Numbered from the stretch's first letter, positions 52,868 to 61,590 are shown. The stretch: 64,000 nt of DNA from Candidatus Limicola stercorigallinarum (GCA_018711625.1 DVID01000041.1:1-64000); one strand, 5' to 3'. Translations and numbers: made by a program. Notes: generated by a model not told the origin, from the letters alone.

Positions 52868-53341
52868 TTAGCCCTGGTAATACTCGTCCAGGATGAGCTT
52901 GAAGCAAATCTTCTTTACCGAGCTCGGACCATCCTCGCCATAAACAAGGGTGGGCATATGCGGCTCATTTACCATAAAGATTGCGAACTTACCCTCAGCA
53001 AGGTCGCCGTCAATGCTTCCTGCAGCATCCACCAGCTCAAAATCGTCCGCCTCGTTGAACGGCTCAACAAGCGTCTGCGCGCCCGTCGCCACCTTAAAGG
53101 CCTCGCGTCCCTCAAGATCGATCTGCAGATCCATGTAGCGGTGATGTGTCTCGAAATGGGCATCGGCAGCCGCGCGGGTCGTGGCTTCCATGACATTTGC
53201 GAACACATTCTCACCTTCGATAGGGTTTGAGCCCACCGGAAGTGTGGCCGGATCATGTTCAGCAAGCCAATCGATGAGCACGTCGAGGCTGCGGAACATC
53301 CCGCGATACCTACCCAGGTCCTCAAGCGCACCGTAAATCAT
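52868..53341 (-). CDS. YhcH/YjgK/YiaL family cupin protein
   Basis: 157 residues, single cupin-like beta-sandwich. Family sequence: HFETHHRYMDLQIDLEGRE near residue 70 (metal-binding His/Glu region), then GKFAIFMVNEPHMPTL and the closing KKICFKLILDEYY. The family includes YhcH of sialic acid operons and the beta subunit annotated in evolved beta-galactosidase; the reaction is usually unproven, with anomerase activity suggested for some. ATG at 53341 has GAGGGG upstream. Single gene here; its presence fits use of host glycans, but no sialic acid genes adjoin it. Confidence 0.87.
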   Translation of the reverse strand: MIYGALEDLGRYRGMFRSLDVLIDWLAEHDPATLPVGSNPIEGENVFANVMEATTRAAADAHFETHHRYMDLQIDLEGREAFKVATGAQTLVEPFNEADDFELVDAAGSIDGDLAEGKFAIFMVNEPHMPTLVYGEDGPSSVKKICFKLILDEYYQG

Positions 53342-53458
53342 AGCTAACCCCTCTCTCAATGCCTCATGTCACATCAAGATGACAGCATCGTCGCCAGCAA
53401 GGCTTTTATGCCCTACTCCTTGCCCACATATCCCTCAAGAATCCAACCGAAGCTGCAC

Positions 53459-54769
53459 CTAAGCAAAAACACCCAAAAGCGTGAGCTTGGCATTCACAAA
53501 GAGCGTGTTGGCATAATCAGTCCACGCAGCGCTTGCATCGTTGAGTGCAGAAGAATAGTCCTGGTAGGCAACGTAGTAGGCGGTTATGGCCTGATTGTAG
53601 GTAGCGCCATCCGCCGTGATCGTCTGACCCGAGAACGCCTGGGCATAGGCGTTGTCCTCGGAAGCCCAAGTGCCCGTCTCGGCATCCCAAGCATCGCCCG
53701 CAAGCGCAATGATGTAATCGGCATACTCTTTGGTCACGGCCTCAGCGTTGCCATCTGCGGGCTCGCTGGGCATCTCGGGCGCCGAAACATCTGCCTCGGG
53801 AACCACCTGGTTACGCAGTTTGATGATGAGCGCGTTCTCGCGTACAATCTCGCGCGCCTGGTCCTCGGTCACGCCATACTGCTCCGAGATGGTCTCGAAG
53901 TCAGACGTTCCCAGATGCTCCTCGGCATACGAGGTCATCTCGTCGTCGGAAACCTCAATGCCGCGCGACTCCGCATCTGCGAGCAGAATCTGATTGCGCA
54001 CGTAGGTGAGCGTGTTGGAGGCCGAAGGCGCCGGATAGGTGCCGTCGTCGTTTTGCACCGTCTCCAAGCTGTACTGGCTCTCGATAGCCTCGCGCGCCGT
54101 TACCTGCACGGTTTTGCCGTTATAGGTGTAGCTCGCTACCGGAGTATCAAGCTGGCCTTCGGTAAGGGTGGCCGAGGTGAGGCCCGTCGCCGCGCCAAAG
54201 CTGCCGGAACCTACCACGTAGCCCGCAATCGCTGCGACAATAACCGCCACTACCACGATCACCGCCACCAGTGCAGGCTTCATCCCTTGCTGGGATGCGC
54301 TCTTGTGCGGCTCGTCCGAGGCCTCCTCCTGCGAGGCTGCCCCGTCAGCCTTATCAGGCTTGGGGGCGGCAGAACGTGCCGGAGCTTTCTGAACGGGAGC
54401 CTCCGTGGAAGTGTCACCCTCCACGTCTTCGGCCGAATCTTCCACCGCCGAAGCATCCATGGAACCAGCGGCGTCAGCATCGCTGGCCGAACCATCCGCC
54501 TTCGCGCTATCGTCCGCAGCCTCAGACTCAACGCTCGCAGGCACATCATCGTCGTCAGCACCAAAGGGCGTGAGCGGCTTCTCGTCGTCGGGCACATCAT
54601 CCTCGCCCCGCGCACGACGCCCCTCCTCGGCAATATCCTCTGCCGAGGTACCAGCTACCAGGTTGATAGTGGCTACATGCTCCTCACCAGGAGCGTCACC
54701 GCTTTCGATAATCTCAATGCCATCGATGAGCTCGTGTCCCTGCTCATCTTTCTTTTGAATCATGCCCAT
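53459..54769 (-). CDS. Membrane-anchored SurA-like (PpiC/SurA N-domain) protein
   Basis: 436 residues. Residues 1-165 are a cytoplasmic, strongly acidic low-complexity region (Asp, Glu, Ala, Ser); one membrane helix follows at about 167-190; the outside part (195-436) resembles the SurA/PrsA N-terminal chaperone region: VTAREAIESQYSLETVQ, NTLTYVRNQILLADAESRGIEVSDDEM, and VTEDQAREIVRENALIIKLRNQV. No PPIase domain is visible, so chaperone activity alone is suggested. ATG at 54769 has AAGGGAG upstream. The acidic cytoplasmic tail is unlike standard PrsA proteins, which are lipoproteins. Family confidence is moderate. Confidence 0.7.
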   Translation of the reverse strand: MGMIQKKDEQGHELIDGIEIIESGDAPGEEHVATINLVAGTSAEDIAEEGRRARGEDDVPDDEKPLTPFGADDDDVPASVESEAADDSAKADGSASDADAAGSMDASAVEDSAEDVEGDTSTEAPVQKAPARSAAPKPDKADGAASQEEASDEPHKSASQQGMKPALVAVIVVVAVIVAAIAGYVVGSGSFGAATGLTSATLTEGQLDTPVASYTYNGKTVQVTAREAIESQYSLETVQNDDGTYPAPSASNTLTYVRNQILLADAESRGIEVSDDEMTSYAEEHLGTSDFETISEQYGVTEDQAREIVRENALIIKLRNQVVPEADVSAPEMPSEPADGNAEAVTKEYADYIIALAGDAWDAETGTWASEDNAYAQAFSGQTITADGATYNQAITAYYVAYQDYSSALNDASAAWTDYANTLFVNAKLTLLGVFA

Positions 54770-54875
54770 GGGGGCTCCCTTCTTTTGCCGCGGCCAGCCT
54801 GCTCGCTTAGCAGTCCGGCGCAGACAAGCTTATATGCAGGACAAACGCAACATCGGCACAGCGAAAACAAGCCGC

Positions 54876-55961
54876 TTATCCCAGGTGTGCAATCACAGCA
54901 TCGGTATAGGCACGCGTACCCACCGCACCTGCCGTGTCTCCGGTAAGGGCACGGCGCACGTCGGCCGTCACCTGCGTTCCCTCAGAAAGCGTAGCCGCCA
55001 CAGCGCTACGGATGGCACCGGCTGCGTCCCGCTCGCCCAGATGCTCGAGCATCATGGCGGCAGAGAGGATTTCGGCCGTGGGGTTGGCCAGGTCTTTACC
55101 TGCGATATCGGGGGCCGAACCGTGCGTTGCCTCAAACACCGCACACGTGTCGCCGATGTTTGCCCCAGGCGCCATACCAAGGCCGCCCACCAAGCCGGCG
55201 CAGAGGTCACTCACAATATCGCCGTACAGGTTGGGCAGCACGAGCACATCGAAATCGCGCGGATCAATCACCAACCCCATGCAGGTGGCGTCAACAATCT
55301 TGTCCTCAAAGGCAATATCAGGGTACGCAGCGGCAACCTCGCGCGCCACGCGCAAAAAGAGCCCGTCGGTCTCCTTCATGATGTTTGCCTTGTGCACCGC
55401 CGTCACCTTGTGCCGGCGCGCACGGCGCGCATACTCAAAGGCGTAGGTCACCACGCGGCGCGACCCCTCCTCAGAGATAGGTTTGATGGAGATGGCCGAA
55501 CCCTCGCGGAAGGTACGACCCTGTGCGCGCTCAACCAGCTGCGAAAGCTCTGCCACCTCGGCGCTGCCCGGCGCAAACTCAATCCCCGCATACAGGTCCT
55601 CGGTGTTCTCGCGCACAATGGTGAGGTCAACATTTTCGTAGCGCGACGAGGTGCCCGGCAGCGACACGCACGGGCGCACGCAGGCATAGAGGTCAAACGT
55701 CTGTCGCAACGAAACATTTACGCTGCGAAAACCCGTACCAACCGGCGTGGTGACGGGCCCCTTGATGGCAACCCCCACCGCACGCACCGCATCGAGCACG
55801 TGCTCGGGCAGCGGCGTGCCATAGGTGTCCATCACGGCCGCACCCGCGTCCACCACCTGCCAGGCAATATCCACGCCCGCGGCTGCCACCACACGGCGCA
55901 TGGCGTCGGTGATCTCGGGGCCAATGCCATCGCCGGGAATGAGCACAACGTCATGCGCCAT
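54876..55961 (-). CDS. icd: NAD-type isocitrate dehydrogenase (IDH/IPMDH family)
   Basis: 361 residues of the beta-decarboxylating dehydrogenase family. Opening VVLIPGDGIGPEI, substrate Arg residues in LRQTFDLYACVRPC, VRENTEDLYAGIE, Lys/Asp in VTAVHKANIM and the metal Asp residues in LPNLYGDIVSDL. VRENTEDLYAG is typical of short NAD-dependent isocitrate dehydrogenases rather than isopropylmalate dehydrogenases; homoisocitrate or tartrate activity is the alternative. ATG at 55961 has GAGGAG upstream. It starts four bases after the stop of the HEAT-like gene, so the three genes 57150-54876 form one operon. Confidence 0.85.
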   Translation of the reverse strand: MAHDVVLIPGDGIGPEITDAMRRVVAAAGVDIAWQVVDAGAAVMDTYGTPLPEHVLDAVRAVGVAIKGPVTTPVGTGFRSVNVSLRQTFDLYACVRPCVSLPGTSSRYENVDLTIVRENTEDLYAGIEFAPGSAEVAELSQLVERAQGRTFREGSAISIKPISEEGSRRVVTYAFEYARRARRHKVTAVHKANIMKETDGLFLRVAREVAAAYPDIAFEDKIVDATCMGLVIDPRDFDVLVLPNLYGDIVSDLCAGLVGGLGMAPGANIGDTCAVFEATHGSAPDIAGKDLANPTAEILSAAMMLEHLGERDAAGAIRSAVAATLSEGTQVTADVRRALTGDTAGAVGTRAYTDAVIAHLG

Positions 55962-55965
55962 AGCA

Positions 55966-56658
55966 TTACTCCTCGTCGTCGGTATCGCTCGTAGAGACAG
56001 TGCGCGCACGGCGCTTGGGTGCGTCGAGCTTGAACCGCTTCACCAGGTACTCGTAAATCTCGCGCGAACGCGCCTTGAGGTAGGAGCCCTTGCCGTTCTC
56101 AGCGTCGAACGCAAGGCGCCCCGCCAGCTCTTCGGCCACCTCGCCGGCAATCTTGCCCTGCGCGAACTCGTGCAGCACGCCGAGCATGTCGCGGTATTCC
56201 AAATCACCGTGATAGCACTGGATGGCCTCGTCCAAAATGGGCCAGACCTTCTTAGAGCGGTTGCGGTCGGTGCTGCCCCACAGGCAAAGCAGCCGGAAGG
56301 CCGAAAGACGAAGCGTGGAAGAAAGCTCATCAAAGAGTGCCGCCTCGGCACCCTCGAAGGCCTCGCCTACCGCCTTGGCATCAAGCGGCACCAGTAGCGA
56401 GAGCGCATCGAGCGCCTCCCAGCGCGTCTGTGCCTCGGGACGATAGAGGGCATCCACCAACTCGGGCACAAAGCCAACAACCCGCTCGGGATCGCGCTCC
56501 GCCACGAACATCACCACGCGGGCGGCAAACTGCCGGCGGCGACGGCTTGCGCTTGCAAGGTCTTCTACCAGCTCGGCCAGCGCATCCGGATTGGTTTCAA
56601 TGCGGGCCAGCTCCTGCACTTCTTCTTGAGCAAGCTCGCGCTCCTTGGAATCAGCCAT
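55966..56658 (-). CDS. Helical-repeat (HEAT-like) protein of unknown function
   Basis: 230 residues, predicted all helical, with repeating 35-40 residue units: ARIETNPDALAELVEDLASA, FAARVVMFVAERDPERVVGF, RWEALDALSLLVPLDAKAVG, LRLSAFRLLCLWGSTDRNR, and a later unit around EYRDMLGVLHEFAQGKIAGE. This is a HEAT/ARM-type scaffold for protein binding. The C-terminal 20 residues are basic, then acidic and Ser/Thr-rich. No enzymatic motif is visible. ATG at 56658 follows GAAGAGG. It lies between a membrane protein gene and isocitrate dehydrogenase with gaps of six and four bases, so it may be a partner of one of them. Family unknown to me beyond the fold. Confidence 0.7.
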   Translation of the reverse strand: MADSKERELAQEEVQELARIETNPDALAELVEDLASASRRRRQFAARVVMFVAERDPERVVGFVPELVDALYRPEAQTRWEALDALSLLVPLDAKAVGEAFEGAEAALFDELSSTLRLSAFRLLCLWGSTDRNRSKKVWPILDEAIQCYHGDLEYRDMLGVLHEFAQGKIAGEVAEELAGRLAFDAENGKGSYLKARSREIYEYLVKRFKLDAPKRRARTVSTSDTDDEE

Positions 56659-56664
56659 ATGCCT

Positions 56665-57150
56665 CTACCTCTTCTTTCGTTGTTTTGCCGGCCTGCGGGG
56701 GCGCTGCGTGCCGCCCGCAGCTGCAGAAGAATGACCAGATGCCGAGGCATCCGTATCTGTGGTAACCGAGATAACATCGGGCGCCGACGCACCTTCGCGG
56801 CGACGGCGACGACGCGCCTCGCCCACACCGCCCTTGGTGGTGTCGCGATGCGCGCGGTTGATATTGAAGAACCGGTCGATAAACGCCCACGGTCCCACCG
56901 ACTCGCCAAATCCCATCTTAAGACCGGTGATGCCACCCGCCATGAGGCCCACGGGGACCGCATAGAGAAGCGGCAGCGCCCCGAGCATCGCCGTGACAAG
57001 CATGCACACCGCGATGACGGCAACGTTAAGCCCCCAGTACTCGCGCGTGGTCACCGTGCGCTCGCCCACCGTGTTGCCCACGCTAAAGCCCACGTACACG
57101 CAGAACACAAATAGGACCACAAACGAGATGATGAATGCCGGATCGGTCAT
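56665..57150 (-). CDS. Membrane protein of unknown function with basic tail
   Basis: 161 residues. Three hydrophobic segments (about 6-26, 41-62, 64-82) are followed by GFGESVGPWAFIDRFFNIN and a long cytoplasmic tail rich in Arg, Ala, Ser and Thr, with ARRRRRREG near residue 112 and a very basic end (RPRRPAKQRKKR). No known family is recognised. ATG at 57150 has GAGGAG upstream. It begins six bases after the dehydrogenase gene stop and is followed closely by the HEAT-like gene, so the four genes from 58281 to 54876 can be one transcript. The basic tail could bind nucleic acid or the membrane surface. Confidence 0.7.
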   Translation of the reverse strand: MTDPAFIISFVVLFVFCVYVGFSVGNTVGERTVTTREYWGLNVAVIAVCMLVTAMLGALPLLYAVPVGLMAGGITGLKMGFGESVGPWAFIDRFFNINRAHRDTTKGGVGEARRRRRREGASAPDVISVTTDTDASASGHSSAAAGGTQRPRRPAKQRKKR

Positions 57151-57156
57151 ATGCGT

Positions 57157-58281
57157 TTACTCCTCGTGCGCGCAACCGCAGGTGCAGTCCTCACCCTCGT
57201 GGTGATGCCCCTCACCATGGCAGCACTCATGCTCGCCATGCCCGTGACCGTGGCCCTCGCCGTGGCAGCATTCGTGATCGCCATCGTGATGGTGGCCGCA
57301 GCCACACTCATGGTCGCCGTGGCCATGGTCGTGCCCGCAGTCGCACCCATCATCGTGCTCCTCGGTCACGCGCGACCAGTCCAAACCAGCCGCCACTGCT
57401 TCGGCCTCCTCCTGATACAGCAGGGTGATGGCCTGCGTACCCAAACGGCCACCACCGATAACGTCGAGCATGTCGTAGAGCGAAAACGCCGTGTCGGCAC
57501 CCGGGAGCGCAATCTCGCGCTCCTCTGCCTCCTGCAGCGCCAGGCTCAGGTCCTTTACAAAATGCTGCACCATAAAGCCCGGCTTCCAGTCGCCATCGAG
57601 CGCCTTGGGAGCAAGCGTCTCCATAGCACCCGAAGCGCCCGTGCCGCTCATGATCATGGAGCGCACGTCGGCGAGGTCGAGCCCCTCCTGCTGGGCAAAC
57701 GAGAGCGCGTCCGCCATGCCAACCATGCTCGATGCCAGAGCAACCTGATTGGCAAGCTTGGCCGCCTGGCCCTTGCCCGCGCCGCCAAAGCAGCAAATGC
57801 GGCTCGTGAACGTCTCGAGAATGGCGCGCACCGGCTCGATGTCACGCTCGGTTGCGCCCACAATGGCCGTGAGCGTGCCCGCGCAGGCACCCGCCTCGCC
57901 ACCCGTGACCGGGCAGTCGAATGCCATGCGGTCGGATACCTGAGCCGCACCGGCAATATCGCGCGCCAGCGACGGAGCGCTCGTGGTGAGGTCGATGAGC
58001 ACCGCGCCCGGCTTGGACGCCGTAAGCAGACCGTCTCCCGCCAGATAGAGCTCCTCGACCTCCTCCGGGAAGCCCACCATGGTAAACACCACATCGGCAT
58101 CGCGCACGGCCTCGGCCGGAGAGGCGGCCCACACGGCACCGCGCGCCACCAGGTCATCTGCCTTGCTCTTGGTGCGGTTGTACACGGTCAGCGGATAACC
58201 GGCGTCAAGGATATGCCCCGCAATGGGCGCACCCATGATGCCCGTACCAATGAATGCGATCTTCTCTTTGCGCTCTGCCAT
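57157..58281 (-). CDS. 3-hydroxyisobutyrate dehydrogenase-family enzyme with His/Cys-rich C-terminal tail
   Basis: 374 residues. Residues 1-306 are a complete beta-hydroxyacid dehydrogenase: dinucleotide-binding FIGTGIMGAPIAGHI, DCPVTGGEAGA (substrate motif), catalytic Lys in GQAAKLANQVA (normally GxxxKxxNN) and DLSLALQEA. Such enzymes oxidise 3-hydroxyisobutyrate, tartronate semialdehyde or related acids. Residues 307-374 are a tail containing 19 His and 11 Cys among 68, with ECCHGEGH twice and several CGHDHGHG-like runs. This resembles metal-storage or metallochaperone tails (HypB, UreE) and should bind Ni, Zn or Co. I know of no standard member with it. ATG at 58281 has AAAGGA upstream. 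Confidence 0.88.
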   Translation of the reverse strand: MAERKEKIAFIGTGIMGAPIAGHILDAGYPLTVYNRTKSKADDLVARGAVWAASPAEAVRDADVVFTMVGFPEEVEELYLAGDGLLTASKPGAVLIDLTTSAPSLARDIAGAAQVSDRMAFDCPVTGGEAGACAGTLTAIVGATERDIEPVRAILETFTSRICCFGGAGKGQAAKLANQVALASSMVGMADALSFAQQEGLDLADVRSMIMSGTGASGAMETLAPKALDGDWKPGFMVQHFVKDLSLALQEAEEREIALPGADTAFSLYDMLDVIGGGRLGTQAITLLYQEEAEAVAAGLDWSRVTEEHDDGCDCGHDHGHGDHECGCGHHHDGDHECCHGEGHGHGHGEHECCHGEGHHHEGEDCTCGCAHEE

Positions 58282-58346
58282 GGCGTTTTCCTTTCATGCA
58301 TAACGGCCCGGGGTCTCCGAGCCGCTGTATTGTTTGTTTCTCGCGT

Positions 58347-59303
58347 CTATTCTGCCCCGCGCACGCGCTTGGCTATGCGGTCGGTGAGCGAAATCTTCTC
58401 GGCGCGGTCGCGTCCCCAGAAAATCACCGCAACCATGCCCGGCCCCACATGTGCACCGATGGTCGGCCCCACCGATCCGCGAATGATGGTGGCGTCGCCT
58501 GCGCCACCCTCGCGGCGCACCGCTGCTTCGAGCCAATCGGCATCCTTCTCGGCATCCGAGGAAACGATGGTGATGGGAAGCCCCTGGTCGGGAAGGTAGT
58601 TTTCTTTGAACGACTTCACCAGCGACTTGAGCGCCTTTTTGCGCCCACGGCTCACCCCGGTAAGCGAAAGCGAGCCGGCAAGGTCAAACGAGAGATTGGC
58701 CTTGACGTCGAGCTTGCTCGAAAGCTGTGCCGCCGCAGGAGGAATGCGCCCGCCCGCCGCAAGTGAATCGAGGCTGTCGAGCGTGAAGTAGCCGTGCACG
58801 CAGGTCTTAGCCTCGTTGGCCCACGCCACCAGCTCCTCGGCCGAAAGGCCCGCCGAGCGCTGACGCACCGCCTCCAAAGCAAGCAGCTCGCCGCACGCGC
58901 ACGGCAGCGCGTTATCCACCACGTAGAGCTCAAAGTTGGGATAGGAGGCGCGCACCTGCTCGGCCGCCTGGCAGGCAAAGTCGTAGCTGGCGGAAAGCGC
59001 CGAGGTGAAGCAGAGGTACACCGTGGGCGTTCCCTCTTCGGCGCACTCGGTGAAAAACTCCAGGTAGCGGCCGAGCGAAATGGCCGAGGTGGACGCGTGC
59101 GAACCCGCGCGAATCTTGTCGTAGAACTGCTTGGGCGTAATGGATGTCCAAATGTCATCGGTATGCTCAACACCGTCGAGCATGTAGGGGAAACCCAGGA
59201 TGTCGACGTCGAGTGTCGCGGCAATCTCGGGTGTCAAGTCGGCGCAGGTATCAACCACAATGCGATAGCGCGAAGCGTGTCCGGCAGATGCTGGTGCTGT
59301 CAT
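58347..59303 (-). CDS. DegV family fatty-acid-binding protein
   Basis: 318 residues. DegV/FakB proteins bind a fatty acid and present it to the FakA kinase for phospholipid synthesis. Family marks: IVVDTCADLTPEIAATLDVDI near the start, SHASTSAISLGRYLEFF (the lipid carboxyl-binding Ser/Thr region), YLCFTSALSASYDFA, and a C-terminal GPTIGAHVGPGMVAVIFWG. ATG at 59303 has AAAGG upstream. It lies just after the HPF terminator. FakA is not in the window, so the lipid role is from the family alone. Confidence 0.9.
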   Translation of the reverse strand: MTAPASAGHASRYRIVVDTCADLTPEIAATLDVDILGFPYMLDGVEHTDDIWTSITPKQFYDKIRAGSHASTSAISLGRYLEFFTECAEEGTPTVYLCFTSALSASYDFACQAAEQVRASYPNFELYVVDNALPCACGELLALEAVRQRSAGLSAEELVAWANEAKTCVHGYFTLDSLDSLAAGGRIPPAAAQLSSKLDVKANLSFDLAGSLSLTGVSRGRKKALKSLVKSFKENYLPDQGLPITIVSSDAEKDADWLEAAVRREGGAGDATIIRGSVGPTIGAHVGPGMVAVIFWGRDRAEKISLTDRIAKRVRGAE

Positions 59304-59320
59304 CGAGATGCCTTTCATGA

Positions 59321-59357
59321 ACAAAACGGGCGGCCACCCATGCGGATGGCCGCCCGT
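59321..59357 (-). terminator. Terminator after the HPF gene
   Basis: Eleven-base stem ACGGGCGGCCA/TGGCCGCCCGT (59326-59357) followed by TTTTGTT on the minus strand. It lies only 18 bases upstream of the DegV start, so DegV must use readthrough or a promoter overlapping this structure. Confidence 0.8.
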
Positions 59358-59384
59358 CTACCCACATGCAATAGGGGTATTATT

Positions 59385-59969
59385 TTACTCGTCAAGCGTC
59401 TCAATCTTGGGCTTGATGATGCCATATCCACCATTCTTACGGTGATACACCACATTGATGAGGCCTGTGGTGGCGTTCTCAAACACATAGAAGTCGTGGC
59501 CCAGCAAATCCGTTTGAATGAGCGCCTGCTCCTCGGTCATCGGCGTGATGTCGATAACCTTCTCGCGCACCAGCAGGTCGTCTTCTTCCTCGGGGATGAG
59601 AAGGTCCGCCAGGTCTTCCACGTGCTCCACCGGAGCAACCTCTGCCGCAGAGGCTCCCTGCTGACGGTTGTCGATGACCTTGGTCTTGAACTTGCGCAGC
59701 TGACGCGTGACCTTATCGGCCGCGGAGTCAATGGCAGCATACATGTCCACGCCATGCTCGGCCACGCGAATCACCGAACCACGAGCGCGCACCGTAACCT
59801 CAACAATTGCCGGCTGAGGATTGGCGGGGTTCTTCTCATAGCGCAGCACAACGTCGGCCGTCATGGGGTCGATATCAAAGACCTTGAGCGCCGAGGCGAT
59901 CTTCTCATCAACGCGAGCACGCAGTGCATCAGTTACCGTGGTCTTACGTCCCGATACCGTGATTTCCAT
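59385..59969 (-). CDS. hpf: Ribosome hibernation promoting factor, long form
   Basis: 194 residues. The N-terminal S30AE domain (1-105) opens MEITVSGRKTTVTDALRARV and binds the decoding region of idle ribosomes. The C-terminal dimerisation domain (about 135-194) contains MTEEQALIQTDLLGHDFYVF, NATTGLINVVYHRKNGGYG and the final IIKP. Long HPF joins 70S ribosomes into 100S dimers. ATG at 59969 has TTGGAG upstream; the open frame extends upstream without homology. Single-gene unit. Confidence 0.94.
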   Translation of the reverse strand: MEITVSGRKTTVTDALRARVDEKIASALKVFDIDPMTADVVLRYEKNPANPQPAIVEVTVRARGSVIRVAEHGVDMYAAIDSAADKVTRQLRKFKTKVIDNRQQGASAAEVAPVEHVEDLADLLIPEEEDDLLVREKVIDITPMTEEQALIQTDLLGHDFYVFENATTGLINVVYHRKNGGYGIIKPKIETLDE

Positions 59970-60155
59970 ACGTGGCTCCAATCTATCCGGGGACCTTACG
60001 TATGGTAGTTGTACCCACTCAAACGATTGCTTGAGCACAAATGTTTGTTGGTCCCGTTGGCGGATAGAGTCCGCACGACCACCGAAGAGTGGGTGTTGCG
60101 TCGCGAACAATAGGTTAGGGCGGTGCCGGGACGAAAGCCCGCGGTCAACGCCCGT

Positions 60156-61169
60156 TTAGGCCTCGTCGTCCCACGTGCTCATATCGCCCGCCGAAGCAAC
60201 GCCGCCCTCATCGGGAATCTGATCATCTGCGGAGGAGTTGCCGTCCGCATCACCATCGGTGGCGTCCTCGTCCTCATCGCTCAGAAGGTCATCTTCGGAC
60301 GCGCTCACATCCACACCTTGAACGGTCATGTCCTCCAAGCTGCTGGGCAGAGCGCCATACCACATGGTGTGCAGCGCACCAAGCACGCCATCTCCTGCCA
60401 TCTCGGCAAGCTCCGCTTCCACCGCATCGGCCAAATCGAGCGCGCCCGACGCAACCGCAACGCCCCAATCGGTAACCTCGCTGATGACACCGCAAAACGT
60501 GCAATCGCCATGCGCGCGCATCAAATACGCGCCAGCCGTGGCATCGCAGGCGATGTAGTCAACATCCCCCGCCGCAAGGGCGTCCACGCACTCGTTCACA
60601 TTGTTGAAGGTCTGCACCTGGGCGTTCGGGAACAGCCGATCGATGGCCTCGCGGGAGGCAGAACCCTCCTGCACGCCCAAAACAGCCTGCTCAAGGTCGG
60701 AGGCACTCACCGAGGCGGATGCATCCGCACCGCCGAACACTGCGGTGGCATTTTGCAGATAGGAGCCCACCACCGAGTAGTCGTCTGAGTCGGCATCCGT
60801 CTTGGCACCCAGGTAGATATCCGCCTCGCCCGCATCCAGCACGGTACCAGGAGCACCGGCCGAAACCACCGCGAGTTTGAGACCCAAGCGCTCGGCCAGA
60901 GCTTGCGCCACATCGATGGCGTACCCCTGGAGGGTGCCGTCTGTGGCCTCCATCGCCTGCGGCGCATCGGCGGTATCAAGTGCCACTGTGAGCGTTCCCG
61001 CCTGCACCAAGAGGCTGTCATCAATAGCCTGACGCGGGGTGCGTGCCGACGTAGCCGCCTCGTCGAGCGTGGGCGTAAAAAGCGAGCAGCCGCCCAGCCC
61101 CAGCGCCATTACGCCGGCGCAGGCATACGTCACAACGCGAAGCATACACTTGGGTGCCTTGCAAAACAT
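60156..61169 (-). CDS. Extracellular solute-binding lipoprotein (family 3) with acidic tail
   Basis: 337 residues. A lipoprotein signal ends at Cys28 (LGLGGC). The mature part is an amino-acid-type solute-binding protein: LTVALDTADAPQAMEATDG, LQGYAIDVAQALAERLGLKL, then YVIACDATAGAYL-like DYIACDATAGAYLMRA. No permease or ATPase gene is adjacent. The C-terminal 45 residues are strongly acidic (DLLSDEDEDATDGDADG and on), which is unusual for the family. Start ATG at 61169 has GAGGTG upstream. The ligand is unknown; it could work with a transporter elsewhere or as a sensor. Confidence 0.82.
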   Translation of the reverse strand: MFCKAPKCMLRVVTYACAGVMALGLGGCSLFTPTLDEAATSARTPRQAIDDSLLVQAGTLTVALDTADAPQAMEATDGTLQGYAIDVAQALAERLGLKLAVVSAGAPGTVLDAGEADIYLGAKTDADSDDYSVVGSYLQNATAVFGGADASASVSASDLEQAVLGVQEGSASREAIDRLFPNAQVQTFNNVNECVDALAAGDVDYIACDATAGAYLMRAHGDCTFCGVISEVTDWGVAVASGALDLADAVEAELAEMAGDGVLGALHTMWYGALPSSLEDMTVQGVDVSASEDDLLSDEDEDATDGDADGNSSADDQIPDEGGVASAGDMSTWDDEA

Positions 61170-61590
61170 CTTTGACCACCTCACCGCCCTGGCTTGTACA
61201 CGCCTCGCCGGGCATATCAGACCGCCGCGCACGACGGATGATGTGCGATAATCCCCCCAGCTGACCTGGTCTTTGACCCCACACCTGCGCACTGGGACGT
61301 TTGCTCTTGCCGCCGCAGCGGCTTCACGACTTGCCCGCTCGCCCGCGGGGCGGAATTGCCCTCAAGTAAACGGGCGGTGCGACTTACCTCTAGGACGCGC
61401 CATGATCGCGCACGCGCGCACGCGCACGCTTACGTGGATCCCTTTGGCCGCGTCTGCCATGGACTAGGGCGCGCTGCGCCGGCAACCACAGCCTGGGGGG
61501 ACGCGGGAAAGTATAGCAGTTCACAGCAGGTATGCGCGACGCATACCGTAGCAAATACGTTTGAAACGTTGCGACATCGGGGGCATGCGC
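61170..61590. other. Long leader region upstream of the solute-binding lipoprotein
   Basis: 421 bases. On the minus strand a -10-like TATACT stands at 61510-61515. The palindrome GGTATGCG/CGCATACC (61529-61547) covers the expected -35 position and could be an operator. The following 340 bases up to the lipoprotein gene are GC-rich with several possible stems around 61330-61385, but I recognise no known riboswitch or T-box. No gene is supported. Confidence 0.45.

Noticed and set aside
57151-58599. Long plus-strand ORF with a hydrophobic start opposite the dehydrogenase
   Set aside because: Its Val/Ala/Met-rich opening is the complement of the His/Cys-rich tail; the minus-strand frame has a full enzyme family match and a ribosome binding site.
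61273-61467. Small plus-strand ORF in the gap before the lipoprotein gene
   Set aside because: No ribosome binding site and Arg/Ala-rich shadow composition; the region reads better as a leader on the other strand.
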